Part shown: one piece after another, positions 44,566 to 53,919 of the stretch
Position numbering within the stretch: position 1 is the stretch's first letter
How the letters are laid out: each line of letters starts with the position of its first letter
Assembly (NCBI GenBank): GCA_947625775.1
Contig: CANQPM010000001.1
Location: 124,001 to 188,000, forward strand
Reading direction: 5' to 3'
Length of the DNA stretch: 64,000 nucleotides
Source of the DNA: an uncultured Lachnospiraceae bacterium
GTDB lineage: Bacteria > Bacillota > Clostridia > Lachnospirales > Lachnospiraceae
Notes under the pieces: generated by a model
Seen by the model: the letters and a program-made list of their open reading frames with translations, nothing else
What the model was told of the DNA's origin: nothing
The model's database searches: none
Position numbers and translations under genes: made by a program

Positions 44566-46640
44566 GAACATCACACACAGCAATACGCCGTCTGATTTCC
44601 AATGTAAAAAACAAACTGACGCCGGAGCAGATTTTTGCTTCCCCGCAGTTTGCCGCTTATCTGACGGACATATCAGAAGGCACCACAAAACGGTACCGCA
44701 GAAAGAGCAAGGTCATCACCTACTGGGACGATTCCGATAATGCCGACACTGCCCATACCGACAACCGCACCATCACAATCAATGCCGGGAACTTCCTGAC
44801 CAGAAGCTTCCCGACTATTCCCCTGATGGCAGACAGCCTGCTGGGGATTGTGGGGCATGAGGACGGGCATATCCTGTTTTCGGATTTTGTCATGCTGGAT
44901 ACCTTCCATCAGGCACTCTCCGGCGGGCGGTTTTATCCCCATGAGCCGGAAGATTTATCCCCGAAACAGAAAAAGAGCCTTACTTCCATTTTGGAAGCCT
45001 TTGAAGAGGAGGACAAAGCAGTCATCCATGCAGTCTCCGGCATTGCACACAATCTGGTAAACATCATGGAGGATGTCTATATTGAGGAACGGATGTGCTG
45101 CGCCTTTCCCGGCGCCATCAAAACCGGAATCCTGTTAAACAACCTGCGCTTTGCGGAGCTGATGGATACGGTTCAAGAACAGATAGACAAACACCACCAC
45201 GAAGTATTTATCCTGGTAAACCTGCTGATACAGTATGCCAAAACCGGCGATGTCAATAATCTGGGAGGCTATAAAGGACCTTACCTGGATACCCTGTACG
45301 ACTGCATCCCTTTCATAGACAATGCTGCCTATGATGACGATGCCAAAGTGCGCTTTGATGCCGCCAACCAGATCCTGCTCTATCTCTGGCCCTACATGGA
45401 AAGCTATATTGAAAAGGTCAGGGAGGATTTAAAGAACGGCACTGCGGAGGCAGAGGCTGAAATGAAAAAACAGGTTGCCGGCGGGATTCCCCTTCCCGGC
45501 GAATCCTCCAGACCTGCCCCCGGCACGGGAAAGCATAAGCATGTGCCCGGCGCAGAGGATGAGGAACGGGAGAGCCTGCAGGAGGTCTTAGACTACGAAG
45601 CGGGCAGAATCGCACTGGAAAAAACCGATGACATTGAGGATGAGGGGGCAGGCGGCGTCAGCCGGGACAACGATTTTGGAGGTTCCGGTTATGTGTCGCA
45701 GGCAGCCGCAGATATGGAACGCATTATGACGCAGATTGCCGGGGATACCGCATATATGCAGTATGATGAGGAACTGACAGAGGAACTTCAGCGTGAGGCT
45801 GATAAAATCCGTTACGGCAACGCCCATCGGGGCGTCCATGTCCATATCAACCGGATGTCCTATGTGGAACCCGCTTATATGGAGCTGTACCAGAAGGTCG
45901 CACCTCCGCTGCTGCTCATTTCCAAGCGTCTCCAGAAACAGATTGCACAGATACTTAAGGATTACCGGGACGGCGGAAAGCTGGACAACCTGCCCTTCGG
46001 CAAACGGATTAATCCCCGCAATATCTACCACAATGACGGCAAGTTTTTCTACAAGCTGAAGCTCCCGCAGGACCTTATCGGCATCGCCGTGGCTGTCTTA
46101 AATGATGAAAGCGGCTCTATGTCCTGTTCTGACCGCATTACCTATGCACGTTCTTCTTCCATTATTCTCTATGATTTCTGTAAAGGGTTGGATATTCCCA
46201 TTGCCATTTACGGACACACGGAGGAGGACGATGTGGAGCTTTATGCCTATGCGGAATTTGACTCCATTGACAACAAAGACCAGTACCGCCTGATGGATAT
46301 GAGCGCCAGATGCGGAAACCGTGACGGGGCAGCCCTGCGGTATGTGGCAGAACGCCTGATGACCAGGCCGGAGCCAATTAAGCTTTTGATCATCACTTCA
46401 GACGGGCAGCCTGCAGCCTGCGGCTATTACGGAACGGAGGCGGAAGCAGACCTGCGCGGCATAAAGCAGGAATACACCCGAAAGGGGATTAAATTCTTTG
46501 CCGCCGCTATCGGAAATGACAAGGAAAACATCCAGCGGATCTATATGGACGGTTTTCTTGACATCACTAATCTGGAAAAGCTTCCCGTCAATCTCGGCAA
46601 ACTGATTATCCAGCAGATCAAAAACAATATTGCGGCATAA
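44562..46640 (+). CDS. VWA-domain partner of the MoxR ATPase (CobT-like)
   Basis: This is a 692-residue protein. An N-terminal part of about 290 residues contains GHEDGH at 98-103, a possible metal site. An acidic middle follows (residues 300-390), then a C-terminal von Willebrand A domain with the MIDAS motif DESGSMS near residue 515 (D515-x-S-x-S) and later TSDGQPAACGYYG. The pairing with an AAA+ ATPase upstream matches MoxR-VWA or CobS-CobT chaperone couples. The start overlaps the regulator gene by 4 bases. The DNA or protein target is unknown. Confidence 0.8.
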   Translation: MRTSHTAIRRLISNVKNKLTPEQIFASPQFAAYLTDISEGTTKRYRRKSKVITYWDDSDNADTAHTDNRTITINAGNFLTRSFPTIPLMADSLLGIVGHEDGHILFSDFVMLDTFHQALSGGRFYPHEPEDLSPKQKKSLTSILEAFEEEDKAVIHAVSGIAHNLVNIMEDVYIEERMCCAFPGAIKTGILLNNLRFAELMDTVQEQIDKHHHEVFILVNLLIQYAKTGDVNNLGGYKGPYLDTLYDCIPFIDNAAYDDDAKVRFDAANQILLYLWPYMESYIEKVREDLKNGTAEAEAEMKKQVAGGIPLPGESSRPAPGTGKHKHVPGAEDEERESLQEVLDYEAGRIALEKTDDIEDEGAGGVSRDNDFGGSGYVSQAAADMERIMTQIAGDTAYMQYDEELTEELQREADKIRYGNAHRGVHVHINRMSYVEPAYMELYQKVAPPLLLISKRLQKQIAQILKDYRDGGKLDNLPFGKRINPRNIYHNDGKFFYKLKLPQDLIGIAVAVLNDESGSMSCSDRITYARSSSIILYDFCKGLDIPIAIYGHTEEDDVELYAYAEFDSIDNKDQYRLMDMSARCGNRDGAALRYVAERLMTRPEPIKLLIITSDGQPAACGYYGTEAEADLRGIKQEYTRKGIKFFAAAIGNDKENIQRIYMDGFLDITNLEKLPVNLGKLIIQQIKNNIAA

Positions 46641-46670
46641 CTACCGCTATTTTCAAAGAAAGGACAACAA

Positions 46671-47321
46671 ATGAACGAAGAATATATTTCAACACAGATT
46701 GCTGTGTATAAGAACAGCAAAACCCTTCTGGAGTTTCATGACAAGCTGAAGGTCGCCTCCATGTACTCCTACGCCCACATCCATGCGGACGGTGAGGACA
46801 ACGGGGACGGGCGCAGGAAACATTCCTTAATCGGAATCCTGATGAAAGATTATTCCGGCGGCACCGGAGATAAAGCCGTTACCGTTAAGGCAAATATCTC
46901 CCCGGAGGAAGCAAAATTCATTTTAAGCCGGATTACCACCGGTTTTTCCGAATATACCTTCCAGCAGGAAAAAATCTTCGGCCAGAAGGATGAAAAAGGC
47001 TATGCACAGGTAACAAAAGTACGCTTTATCCGTGCATTAAAAGACAGCAAAGGCAATGCCCGGAAAATTCCCTGGTATGTGGAGGTGGAAAACGGCAAAG
47101 GTATTCCCTTAAAAAATGCCACCGGCGGAACCTACATGAAATCGGGTTCCTTTATCAGCACCGGTAAGGTTTATGCCAACCTGACAGACCTTGACCTGTT
47201 CAAGCTCTTAAGCCGGGTGTCTTCCTACATTGACGCATGGGAACACAGCATTGCACCGTCTTTGATTACCATGGCAAAGAAAGCGATGGAAAACCGTCAG
47301 GCACAGCAGAATGCCGCTTAA
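46671..47321 (+). CDS. Hypothetical protein
   Basis: This 216-residue soluble protein contains HADGEDNGDGRRKHSLIGILMKDY and KITTGF-like stretches, with a long beta-rich middle (QVTKVRFIRALKDSKGNARKI, in part). It lies 30 bases downstream of the VWA gene with an AAAGGA site. I see no catalytic motif. Similar proteins seem confined to conjugative elements; the position suggests joint function with the ATPase-VWA pair. Confidence 0.6.
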   Translation: MNEEYISTQIAVYKNSKTLLEFHDKLKVASMYSYAHIHADGEDNGDGRRKHSLIGILMKDYSGGTGDKAVTVKANISPEEAKFILSRITTGFSEYTFQQEKIFGQKDEKGYAQVTKVRFIRALKDSKGNARKIPWYVEVENGKGIPLKNATGGTYMKSGSFISTGKVYANLTDLDLFKLLSRVSSYIDAWEHSIAPSLITMAKKAMENRQAQQNAA

Positions 47322-47415
47322 ATGACGGTATCTGTATGATGTAAAGAATTGAAAAACAAAAGTATGGGAAGGGAATGCCTTGCGGCGTTCCCTTTCCTGC
47401 GGAAAGGAGAGACCA

Positions 47416-47937
47416 ATGAGCAAAACAGAAATTGTAAAGTGCTGCGGGGAAGACGGACGGCTTCTGATCCCAAAGTATATGCGAGATGCCCTGCATTTCG
47501 GGGACAGTGAACCGCTCTGTTTAAGGCTTGACAAGGGCTGTCTGGTCCTGGAAAAGTACCGGACCATGGAAAATCTGGAAAGTGTATGCAGTTCCTATCT
47601 GCAGGCGTTCCGTAAGGTATGCCGCTGTCCCATTGTCATATGCTCCACAGAGTATGTCATTACTTCACGGGGCATTTCCGTATCCTCCTCGCAGCTTTTA
47701 TCAGAAAAACTGCGGGAGCACATCCGGGAAGGCGCTGCCTATACATTTTCCGAAGCGGAACATATCAGCCTTTTCAAGGACAGCGGACACCGGGTTGACT
47801 GCATTTTCCCTGTTATGGAGGAAAAGCGGTCTGTCGGTGCAGTATTACTGCTCCGCTGCCACAGCGTGCAGCCATCTGAACAGCTGTGCGCCGGATTTCT
47901 GGCAGAAATATTATCAGAACAATTAAAAAATCAATAG
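47416..47937 (+). CDS. AbrB/SpoVT-like regulator with GAF-like domain
   Basis: The 173-residue protein starts with a swapped-hairpin AbrB-type DNA-binding domain (CGEDGRLLIPKYMRDALHFGDSEPL, in two halves; residues 9-45). A GAF-like domain follows (residues 55-170, with CPIVICSTEYVI and SVGAVLLLRCHSV). This is the architecture of SpoVT. It likely regulates element genes in response to a small molecule or growth state. The ATG at 47416 has AAAGGAGAG upstream. Confidence 0.75.
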   Translation: MSKTEIVKCCGEDGRLLIPKYMRDALHFGDSEPLCLRLDKGCLVLEKYRTMENLESVCSSYLQAFRKVCRCPIVICSTEYVITSRGISVSSSQLLSEKLREHIREGAAYTFSEAEHISLFKDSGHRVDCIFPVMEEKRSVGAVLLLRCHSVQPSEQLCAGFLAEILSEQLKNQ

Positions 47938-47953
47938 TTTTTGGAGGAAATTT

Positions 47954-48847
47954 ATGATGACTTACGAAGAATTTAAAAATACACTGACAACAGAATTAAA
48001 TACAAAGCTGGGGACTGACGGCAATGCACATCCGGGAACTGACACCATTATGGGACGTCTCATGGAAACCGTGACCGTCACCATCATCTCTACCGGTCAA
48101 AAATATTCCGCAAACACAGATAAGCTCTATGAACTTTACCGTAAAGGAATGAATGTGACGTCGATTGCAGCGCTCCTGCTCCAGTCTGTCAAATCCTTGC
48201 AGATCAATAAAGATGTGGCTCCTGACTCTATTGTCTACTGTCTTGTAAACGCAGAAAGCAATAAAGAAATGCTGCAGGATACCCCCCATATCCCCTTTTA
48301 TGATATGGCAATCCTATTTTCCAGTATCGTTCGTGATGATGAACAGCAGAGAAACTTCATGATTCTCTCAGAAGCGCTTATGAAAGAGCATAATTTTACA
48401 CTTTCGCAGCTTTCCGATCTGGCACATCAGAACACGTTCCGTATGTTTCCTTCCAGAGCCGAGCTTCTTCCGCTATACCTGATGAGCAGGGTGATGCAGG
48501 ACGACAAGGCTACTCTGGATGACTATATGGAAGTGGCTTATGCCGCTTATGAAAGCAGGAAAAGACCTCCCATGCTTCGTGTCAGCACCCCTGATTACCG
48601 TTATGGTCCAGTCGCCATGCTGGATACGGCTTATATGGACGACATTGCAAAGACCTTTGACAGCGACCTGTTGCTGCTGCCCTGTTCCGTCAGGGAGTTC
48701 CTTATCACTCCATGGACGGAAGATACCAATTTATCAGAATTGATCAAATCCGCAAAGGAAATCATCTCCACGGGGACAGAACCTGTCCTCACCAGACACG
48801 TCTTCTGCTACAACAAAAGTCAGAAGAAACTGGAATTAGTGGAATGA
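47954..48847 (+). CDS. DUF5688-family protein
   Basis: The 297-residue protein (MTYEEFKNTLTTEL; VYCLVNAESNKEMLQDTPH; PFYDMAILFSSIV) matches the DUF5688 proteins that are frequent in Lachnospiraceae genomes and elements, though its N-terminal half is divergent. The function is unknown. It has a GGAGG ribosome site. Two adjacent ATG codons make the start uncertain by one residue. Confidence 0.72.
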   Translation: MMTYEEFKNTLTTELNTKLGTDGNAHPGTDTIMGRLMETVTVTIISTGQKYSANTDKLYELYRKGMNVTSIAALLLQSVKSLQINKDVAPDSIVYCLVNAESNKEMLQDTPHIPFYDMAILFSSIVRDDEQQRNFMILSEALMKEHNFTLSQLSDLAHQNTFRMFPSRAELLPLYLMSRVMQDDKATLDDYMEVAYAAYESRKRPPMLRVSTPDYRYGPVAMLDTAYMDDIAKTFDSDLLLLPCSVREFLITPWTEDTNLSELIKSAKEIISTGTEPVLTRHVFCYNKSQKKLELVE

Positions 48848-48885
48848 TGCAGACAGAAAAATTTATGGAAGGAGTTGAATGATTT

Positions 48886-49341
48886 ATGAATGGCATCTAT
48901 GGGATGGCTCTCGTTTATGAGAGCCTCATTCCTGTCAACAATGTGGAGGACACCTTTCTTTCTGTAGGCACTGTCACCATGCAAGACTCTGAAGGAGAAT
49001 TAAATCTGGACTTCAATGAAACCTGTTCTTCCTGCGAAAGGGCAAAGGACGGTATTGTCACGTTTACAACCTCGCTCCGCTGTTTTGAACCCAGAACCTT
49101 TCTGGAGGAATATCTTGCGGCGGGTCTGTCCCCTTCGGATCTGACCTATGATTTTTTCGCTGCCAGACTCCATGATACCTATCTTACGGAAGTTTACACA
49201 GAATACGTCCATTGCACGGATGAAGCCCCTATACCGCTGACCCTAAAATCAGCACAGCTTCTCTTTCAGGACGGACGCTTCTTAGATTACAGTGAGCGCA
49301 TCAGCGTATTTGCACTGAAGGAACTGGCGGAGGCAGCATGA
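48886..49341 (+). CDS. Hypothetical protein
   Basis: The 151-residue protein has a CSSCERAKDGIVTF segment near residue 45 with two Cys pairs and otherwise no motif. It overlaps the methylase gene by 4 bases, so the two are translationally coupled. A GGAGTTG stretch precedes the ATG. No family recognised. Confidence 0.6.
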   Translation: MNGIYGMALVYESLIPVNNVEDTFLSVGTVTMQDSEGELNLDFNETCSSCERAKDGIVTFTTSLRCFEPRTFLEEYLAAGLSPSDLTYDFFAARLHDTYLTEVYTEYVHCTDEAPIPLTLKSAQLLFQDGRFLDYSERISVFALKELAEAA

Positions 49342-50396
49342 TGGATGAACGATTGATACAGCGTGCCGCTGCTGTTTTAGAGCAGGAATTTGGCTCCGAC
49401 TGGCTTACCATAGCCCAGCAGCTCGGCACGGAAAATTTACGGCAGCGTGTAGGAAAGGAACTGACATCCTTTATGGCATTCCCGGAACGGGGGAATGGCG
49501 GCGACAACCGGTGGAGAGGAAACTGCTCCCCGGAAGTAGTCGTCTCCGTCCTCAGATATGTTCTGGATACCAAACGCTACTATGGCAAAAACACCTCTGA
49601 TTTCGTCCTGTTAGATCCGATGTCCGGCTCCGGCACCAGCAAAGCTGCGGCGGATGCGTTGGGCATACAGTCGGTGCTTTACGACTTAAACCCCGCCCCC
49701 GCAGCCGGTCTTGGTGGCTGGAATGCACTGAAAAATGATGTGGAACATTCTGCGGATTTGATTTTCTTTCATCCGCCTTATCACAACATTATCCAGTATT
49801 CGGGCAATATGTGGGGGAAACCTCACCCGGACGATTTATCGAGGTGCGAAAATTACAATGACTTTCTGGAGAAACTGAACCTGTGCATACGCAAGCTCTA
49901 CATGGCTCTCCGAAAGGATGGGCGTCTTGCCGTCCTTGTGGGGGACATCCGCTCTCAGGGAAAGTTTTATTCCATACAGCACGATATGATGCGCATGGGG
50001 GATTTTGAATCGTTTCTGGTCAAGGGACAGTTCAACTGTGTCTCTGACTCCAGACGCTATGCAAAACCCTTTATTCCCATTGTCACGGAATACCTTCTGC
50101 TCTTACATAAAAAGGATATCCTGATGATACCGTACCACTATGCAAAGGAAAACTATTTCTCCATTGAGGATACGGACCTTACCGCATTGACCTGGCATCA
50201 TCTGATCCGGATGACCTTTGAGAGCCGCGGCGGCCAGATGACACTCGCAGAGCTTTATGTGTGTCTGGCCTCCCATCCGAAGTCAAAGAAAAATACGCAT
50301 TTCCGGGAGCGCATCCGTGCAACCATTTACGAACACAAAGACCAGTACATTTCCTGTGGGAACGGCAGTTACCGCCTATCCTATCAGGTCGCATAG
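49338..50396 (+). CDS. Orphan DNA methyltransferase (N4/N6 type) with HPPY motif
   Basis: The 352-residue protein has motif I LLDPMSGSGTSKAA at 91-104 and a catalytic-type motif FFHPPYHN at 143-150. In amino-methylases the catalytic motif is usually (D/N/S)PP(Y/F/W); here His takes the first position. LAVLVGDIRSQGKFY near 205 and a C-terminal winged-helix-like part follow. No restriction gene is next to it, so it may protect the element from host nucleases or mark its DNA. The start overlaps the preceding gene by 4 bases. Confidence 0.8.
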   Translation: MMDERLIQRAAAVLEQEFGSDWLTIAQQLGTENLRQRVGKELTSFMAFPERGNGGDNRWRGNCSPEVVVSVLRYVLDTKRYYGKNTSDFVLLDPMSGSGTSKAAADALGIQSVLYDLNPAPAAGLGGWNALKNDVEHSADLIFFHPPYHNIIQYSGNMWGKPHPDDLSRCENYNDFLEKLNLCIRKLYMALRKDGRLAVLVGDIRSQGKFYSIQHDMMRMGDFESFLVKGQFNCVSDSRRYAKPFIPIVTEYLLLLHKKDILMIPYHYAKENYFSIEDTDLTALTWHHLIRMTFESRGGQMTLAELYVCLASHPKSKKNTHFRERIRATIYEHKDQYISCGNGSYRLSYQVA

Positions 50397-50406
50397 GAGG
50401 AATTTT

Positions 50407-50658
50407 ATGATTCTCAAATGGAAAAACAGACAATTATCCAAAAATAAAAAGCCGCACATCTGCATTACCGCCAGCCTTCTTGGCATACTGAAGCCGGGAA
50501 TGCCTGCCGTTTATCTTTACAACGGTGAGCTGATCCGTACCAGTGCTGTCAAAAGTATTCTGGAGGAAACGCCGGAACGTGTCCGCTTTGAAACCCAGAA
50601 CAGCATTTACACGATTTCCTGCGACGCAACGCCGACAGATGCGGTAAATGCCGCTTAA
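50407..50658 (+). CDS. Small hypothetical protein
   Basis: The 83-residue protein is basic at the start (MILKWKNRQLSKNKKPH) and then beta-rich (AVYLYNGELIRTSAV, RVRFETQNSIYTISC). It has AGGAGG 5 bases upstream. It is followed by a hairpin. No family recognised. Confidence 0.55.
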   Translation: MILKWKNRQLSKNKKPHICITASLLGILKPGMPAVYLYNGELIRTSAVKSILEETPERVRFETQNSIYTISCDATPTDAVNAA

Positions 50659-50668
50659 ACAATCACCA

Positions 50669-50694
50669 GGGGCTGTCTGCAAAGGCAGCCCTTT
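50669..50694 (+). terminator. Terminator-like hairpin between operon genes
   Basis: GGGCTG (50671-50676) pairs with CAGCCC (50686-50691) around a loop, followed by TTTT. It lies just ahead of the ribosome site of the next gene and may reduce readthrough. Confidence 0.6.
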
Positions 50695-50711
50695 TGAAAA
50701 AGGAGGTTCTT

Positions 50712-51257
50712 ATGGACACAGCCAAGCTTTCCATGGAGGAACTGCGTTCCCAGCTGCTTTCCCTGTTAGGGACACTGCAGGCGAACCGGGAAAAGGTTCC
50801 CCTGGACATTCTGAAAACCAGATACAAAAAGGGCTATGACGATTTATGCCAAAGACTGCGCTACTGCGCTTCCGAATATGCCAGGCATCTGACGCTATCC
50901 GGCATCCGGATACACAGGGATTATCTGGAGGAAGGTGTTTCCCGCGTGGAGCGTCTCATCAAAACTTCCGGTATCCTGAAAGAACTTTCCTGCGATATTT
51001 ACAAAACGTGGGACATGGATGCCTTTGAGCGCCACTGCAGCCAGTTTCGGACGACACTTTTAACGGAAATGGATCATTTCTACCGGGAATATCCCGGAAT
51101 CTATATTACAAAGGAATGTCTGGAAAATCCGGATACGCTGCCTCTGCTGTACAGCCCGGTAAACCACTGTGTTTTCGTAAACGACACATGGATACCATTG
51201 GAAGACTATCAAAAGAGCCAGACGGCAAATAACAAAAATCAGGTTCCTGATGCCTGA
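50712..51257 (+). CDS. Hypothetical protein
   Basis: This 181-residue, mostly helical soluble protein (SMEELRSQLLSLLGTLQANRE; YKKGYDDLCQRLRYCASEYAR) has a probable coiled-coil N-terminal half. Its ATG at 50712 has AGGAGGT 5 bases upstream. It is one of a run of uncharacterised proteins between the methylase and the ligase. No motif recognised. Confidence 0.6.
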   Translation: MDTAKLSMEELRSQLLSLLGTLQANREKVPLDILKTRYKKGYDDLCQRLRYCASEYARHLTLSGIRIHRDYLEEGVSRVERLIKTSGILKELSCDIYKTWDMDAFERHCSQFRTTLLTEMDHFYREYPGIYITKECLENPDTLPLLYSPVNHCVFVNDTWIPLEDYQKSQTANNKNQVPDA

Positions 51258-51275
51258 ATTACGGAGGAAAATCAA

Positions 51276-51875
51276 ATGAGCTTAGAAATAAAACGCCTGA
51301 TTGACAGGCAAATACACACAATTACTTTGACGGAGGAGGAACTGGAGCAAGCCTACCGCATCAAGGAGCGGCGCTATCTGGAAGAGGATTTCGCCAATGC
51401 GCTGGCAGATACGGCACAGAATCCGGATACCAGATTCCATTCCGGTCATCTGGAGGAATTTCCGGAACTCACGGACTGGCTCTGCGAATGCTTCGACCAT
51501 TTCTATGATGCCAACATAAGCCACAATGACCTGATGGAGCTTACTGTCAACCACTTGCACCACGCCAGCCTGACGCCGGAATTTTTTACCTGGCTTGCTT
51601 TGAAAGCGCCTGCTTTCTGTAAAGGTTTGGAAAAACAGCCGCAGGACTGTGAAAAGAACTGCTCCCGCTATTACCGCTGCTCTGACATTACTATGGCAGA
51701 TGATCGGAGTAAGCGCTGGGAAACCCTGTCCTCTCTGCTTGCCATGCACATACATGGAGGCTGCACCTGCAGCAAAGATTCAGAGGAGGCACAGTGCCCT
51801 GCAGCAAAATATCTGCATGGCGAATGGGACATCTCTGAATTTTTCCATTCGGAAGAAAGACAGGAGGCAGTCTGA
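51276..51875 (+). CDS. Hypothetical protein with C-terminal cysteines
   Basis: The 199-residue protein is acidic and helical. It has Cys-rich patches in the second half (CEKNCSRYYRCSD and HGGCTCSKDSEEAQC) that could form a metal site. It overlaps the next gene by one base (TGATG). GGAGG precedes its ATG. No family recognised. Confidence 0.6.
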   Translation: MSLEIKRLIDRQIHTITLTEEELEQAYRIKERRYLEEDFANALADTAQNPDTRFHSGHLEEFPELTDWLCECFDHFYDANISHNDLMELTVNHLHHASLTPEFFTWLALKAPAFCKGLEKQPQDCEKNCSRYYRCSDITMADDRSKRWETLSSLLAMHIHGGCTCSKDSEEAQCPAAKYLHGEWDISEFFHSEERQEAV

Positions 51876-52288
51876 TGAAAAAGCTGGAGAAGATAAAAGA
51901 GCAAATCCTTGCCATCATTCAGAAGGAAGAAAGTAAAACCCGGTCTGAACTGGAAGAATTATCCAGAAAGCAACAGGACAATATGGACTTTTACGGTATC
52001 GGCGGGCCTTACCAGCGTTATGAGCATGCCATTGAGCGCAGACGAAACCATTTATCCGAACTGGAGGCTTTACGGAAAACACAAGCTTCCGTAGTTGTTT
52101 TAGAATCTCTGCGGCTGTACGGATACTTCTGCCCTTCCTGCAATGAAAAAATTTACCTGCAGGACAAAAATCCTGAAACTGTGGACTGTCCAATCTGCAG
52201 CCGCAGGATTTACAAAGATGGCGCTTACACGGAATGGAATGTGCAGAAAAACAGCAAATATACCTGTCTGCATAGGCATGAAAACTGA
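51875..52288 (+). CDS. Small protein with coiled coil and zinc ribbon
   Basis: The 137-residue protein has a helical N-terminal part (KKLEKIKEQILAIIQKEESK) and a C-terminal four-Cys zinc ribbon (FCPSCNEKIYLQ and VDCPICSRRIYKDG, about residues 88-118). It is likely a nucleic-acid or protein adaptor. It is translationally coupled to the gene before it. No named family known. Confidence 0.6.
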   Translation: MKKLEKIKEQILAIIQKEESKTRSELEELSRKQQDNMDFYGIGGPYQRYEHAIERRRNHLSELEALRKTQASVVVLESLRLYGYFCPSCNEKIYLQDKNPETVDCPICSRRIYKDGAYTEWNVQKNSKYTCLHRHEN

Positions 52289-52305
52289 GAAAGGGGGATT
52301 ACCAG

Positions 52306-52860
52306 ATGGCATTATACAAAAAACTGGATTTATGGTCCGTCACGGACGGCTTGGACAAAATGATGGACTACTGCTTCAATGGAAATGAAAAGGACAGCCC
52401 ATACTGGGACTATTACTGCGACCAGATTAACGAATTATGCAACATGGCATCTGACCTGTACATGGAGCTGGACGATTTGAAAAGCAGGCTCTGGTATCAG
52501 ATGCCTGCAAAGAAGATTGCCTTCTGCGAGGAGGACGACAGCAGCCAGACTGCTATTGCCTGGTTCAACACCGCTGCGGCAATGCTGGCGGACACCGACA
52601 TGGCAGAGCTTCTGGAGCATGAAAATATCTACTGCGCAGATTTGTATGAAGAAAAGCAGAAACGGATTACAGCCTTGAACCGCCTGACCAAGCAGCAGCA
52701 AATGTTCCTCTATACAGAGGTTCTGGGGTTCATTACCCGGTATCTGGAACTTTCTGCTGCATTTGACACGATTGAAGCTGTGATTACCGAACTGGATTAC
52801 CACCAGTCTGCCATAACACATAAGAATGGTGTCACACTGCCGCAGACGGCTTATGTTTAA
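52306..52860 (+). CDS. Hypothetical protein
   Basis: This 184-residue, acidic, helix-rich protein (LYKKLDLWSVTDGLDKMMDY; SDLYMELDDLKSRLWYQ) has no recognised motif. A GGGGG stretch precedes the ATG. It sits 18 bases after the zinc-ribbon gene, in the same operon. Confidence 0.6.
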   Translation: MALYKKLDLWSVTDGLDKMMDYCFNGNEKDSPYWDYYCDQINELCNMASDLYMELDDLKSRLWYQMPAKKIAFCEEDDSSQTAIAWFNTAAAMLADTDMAELLEHENIYCADLYEEKQKRITALNRLTKQQQMFLYTEVLGFITRYLELSAAFDTIEAVITELDYHQSAITHKNGVTLPQTAYV

Positions 52861-52884
52861 TTCTATCAGTCTGAGGAGGATATT

Positions 52885-53625
52885 ATGTATATCAGCAAAT
52901 CAACCTACGGCGGCCTTGACTGGCATGACTCCTATACCGTTTACTGCCAGTTAACGGACAAAAATTCTTACTGTATTGAGGAACAAAGAGTTCCTGACAT
53001 TATTGCCGGAGACATTGCCTGCACCTATCCCTATGTGGAAAATCTGAAAGAAAAGGTTCTCCATTCGCTCTCTGAAAAATCCTGTTTTCAATTTATGATC
53101 AAGGCAGAAGAAAGAGATGCAAATGGGAACATTGTCTATCAGGATTGTGAAACCCGTGATGCGCATGGTCAGATATGGTACGAGGACGAAGCAACCTTCA
53201 ACGGCAAAGAACAGACTCTGACGCTGGATTATGCTTACGGTCAGATTTCCTACATTACCACTTACCACGCAGAGGACATCCCGAATGAATATTTGGGCTA
53301 CATTGTCACAGAAGATTTTCTGGCTCCAGCTAAAGGTGTTCCCTTGGTGGAAAGGCTTTACCATGACATCTTTGATGACCTGCAGAAAGCACAAAGCTAT
53401 GCCGATACTTTTAGACTGCATGATTTTGAGTACCTGAGATCTGTAATGACCTTTCTTGTCTGCAATAAGAACGAAGTCTGCCGGACAACATGGTATCAGC
53501 AGCAGAAAAAAGCTATGGAGCTGATGGAGCAGAAACAACTGACACCTTTCCATGACAGCTTTGATATTTTTACCTCTGCACATATCGAAAATCTTGAAAA
53601 ATACAGAAAAGGAGAACCTACATGA
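52885..53625 (+). CDS. Hypothetical protein
   Basis: The 246-residue protein begins MYISKSTYGGLDWHDSYT and is soluble, with a beta-rich middle and helical end. It overlaps the following small gene by 4 bases and has a GAGGAGG site. It has no catalytic motif I can name. It is likely specific to this class of element. Confidence 0.6.
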   Translation: MYISKSTYGGLDWHDSYTVYCQLTDKNSYCIEEQRVPDIIAGDIACTYPYVENLKEKVLHSLSEKSCFQFMIKAEERDANGNIVYQDCETRDAHGQIWYEDEATFNGKEQTLTLDYAYGQISYITTYHAEDIPNEYLGYIVTEDFLAPAKGVPLVERLYHDIFDDLQKAQSYADTFRLHDFEYLRSVMTFLVCNKNEVCRTTWYQQQKKAMELMEQKQLTPFHDSFDIFTSAHIENLEKYRKGEPT

Positions 53626-53858
53626 CAAAGAAAAAGCAACCCATAAAATGCAGCGAATGCCAATACTGCAGCGGAATCCGTCCTAGAGGCAATACTCGGA
53701 CAAATTTCTCCTGCAGTCATCCGGATCAGCGCTACATCAATGATTATTTCATCCAGAAAGGCCTTCGGAAAATGCCCGGTTTTCTTGGATTTGGAGCTGT
53801 CTATTCTGATACAGTTCCATTGAAAACATCACCTGCATGGTGTCCGAAGAAAAAGTAA
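53622..53858 (+). CDS. Small cysteine-rich protein, possible zinc finger
   Basis: The 78-residue basic protein has KCSECQYCSG near residue 10, FSCSHPDQRYI near 30 and a final WCPKKK, which together offer about five Cys and a His for metal binding. It is coupled to the preceding gene and followed by a terminator. Function unknown. Confidence 0.6.
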   Translation: MTKKKQPIKCSECQYCSGIRPRGNTRTNFSCSHPDQRYINDYFIQKGLRKMPGFLGFGAVYSDTVPLKTSPAWCPKKK

Positions 53859-53869
53859 TGCAATTACCT

Positions 53870-53898
53870 GAGCCGGCTGTTATCAGTCGGCTCTTTTT
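53870..53898 (+). terminator. Intrinsic terminator ending the first long operon
   Basis: GAGCCG (53870-53875) pairs with CGGCTC (53888-53893), followed by T5. It precedes a new promoter. Confidence 0.85.
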
Positions 53899-53919
53899 CT
53901 ATATTTTGTGTTTATTTGT

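Noticed and set aside
52951-53628. 225-codon minus-strand ORF
   Set aside because: It is antisense to a gene in a tightly packed plus-strand operon with its own ribosome site and coupled neighbour.
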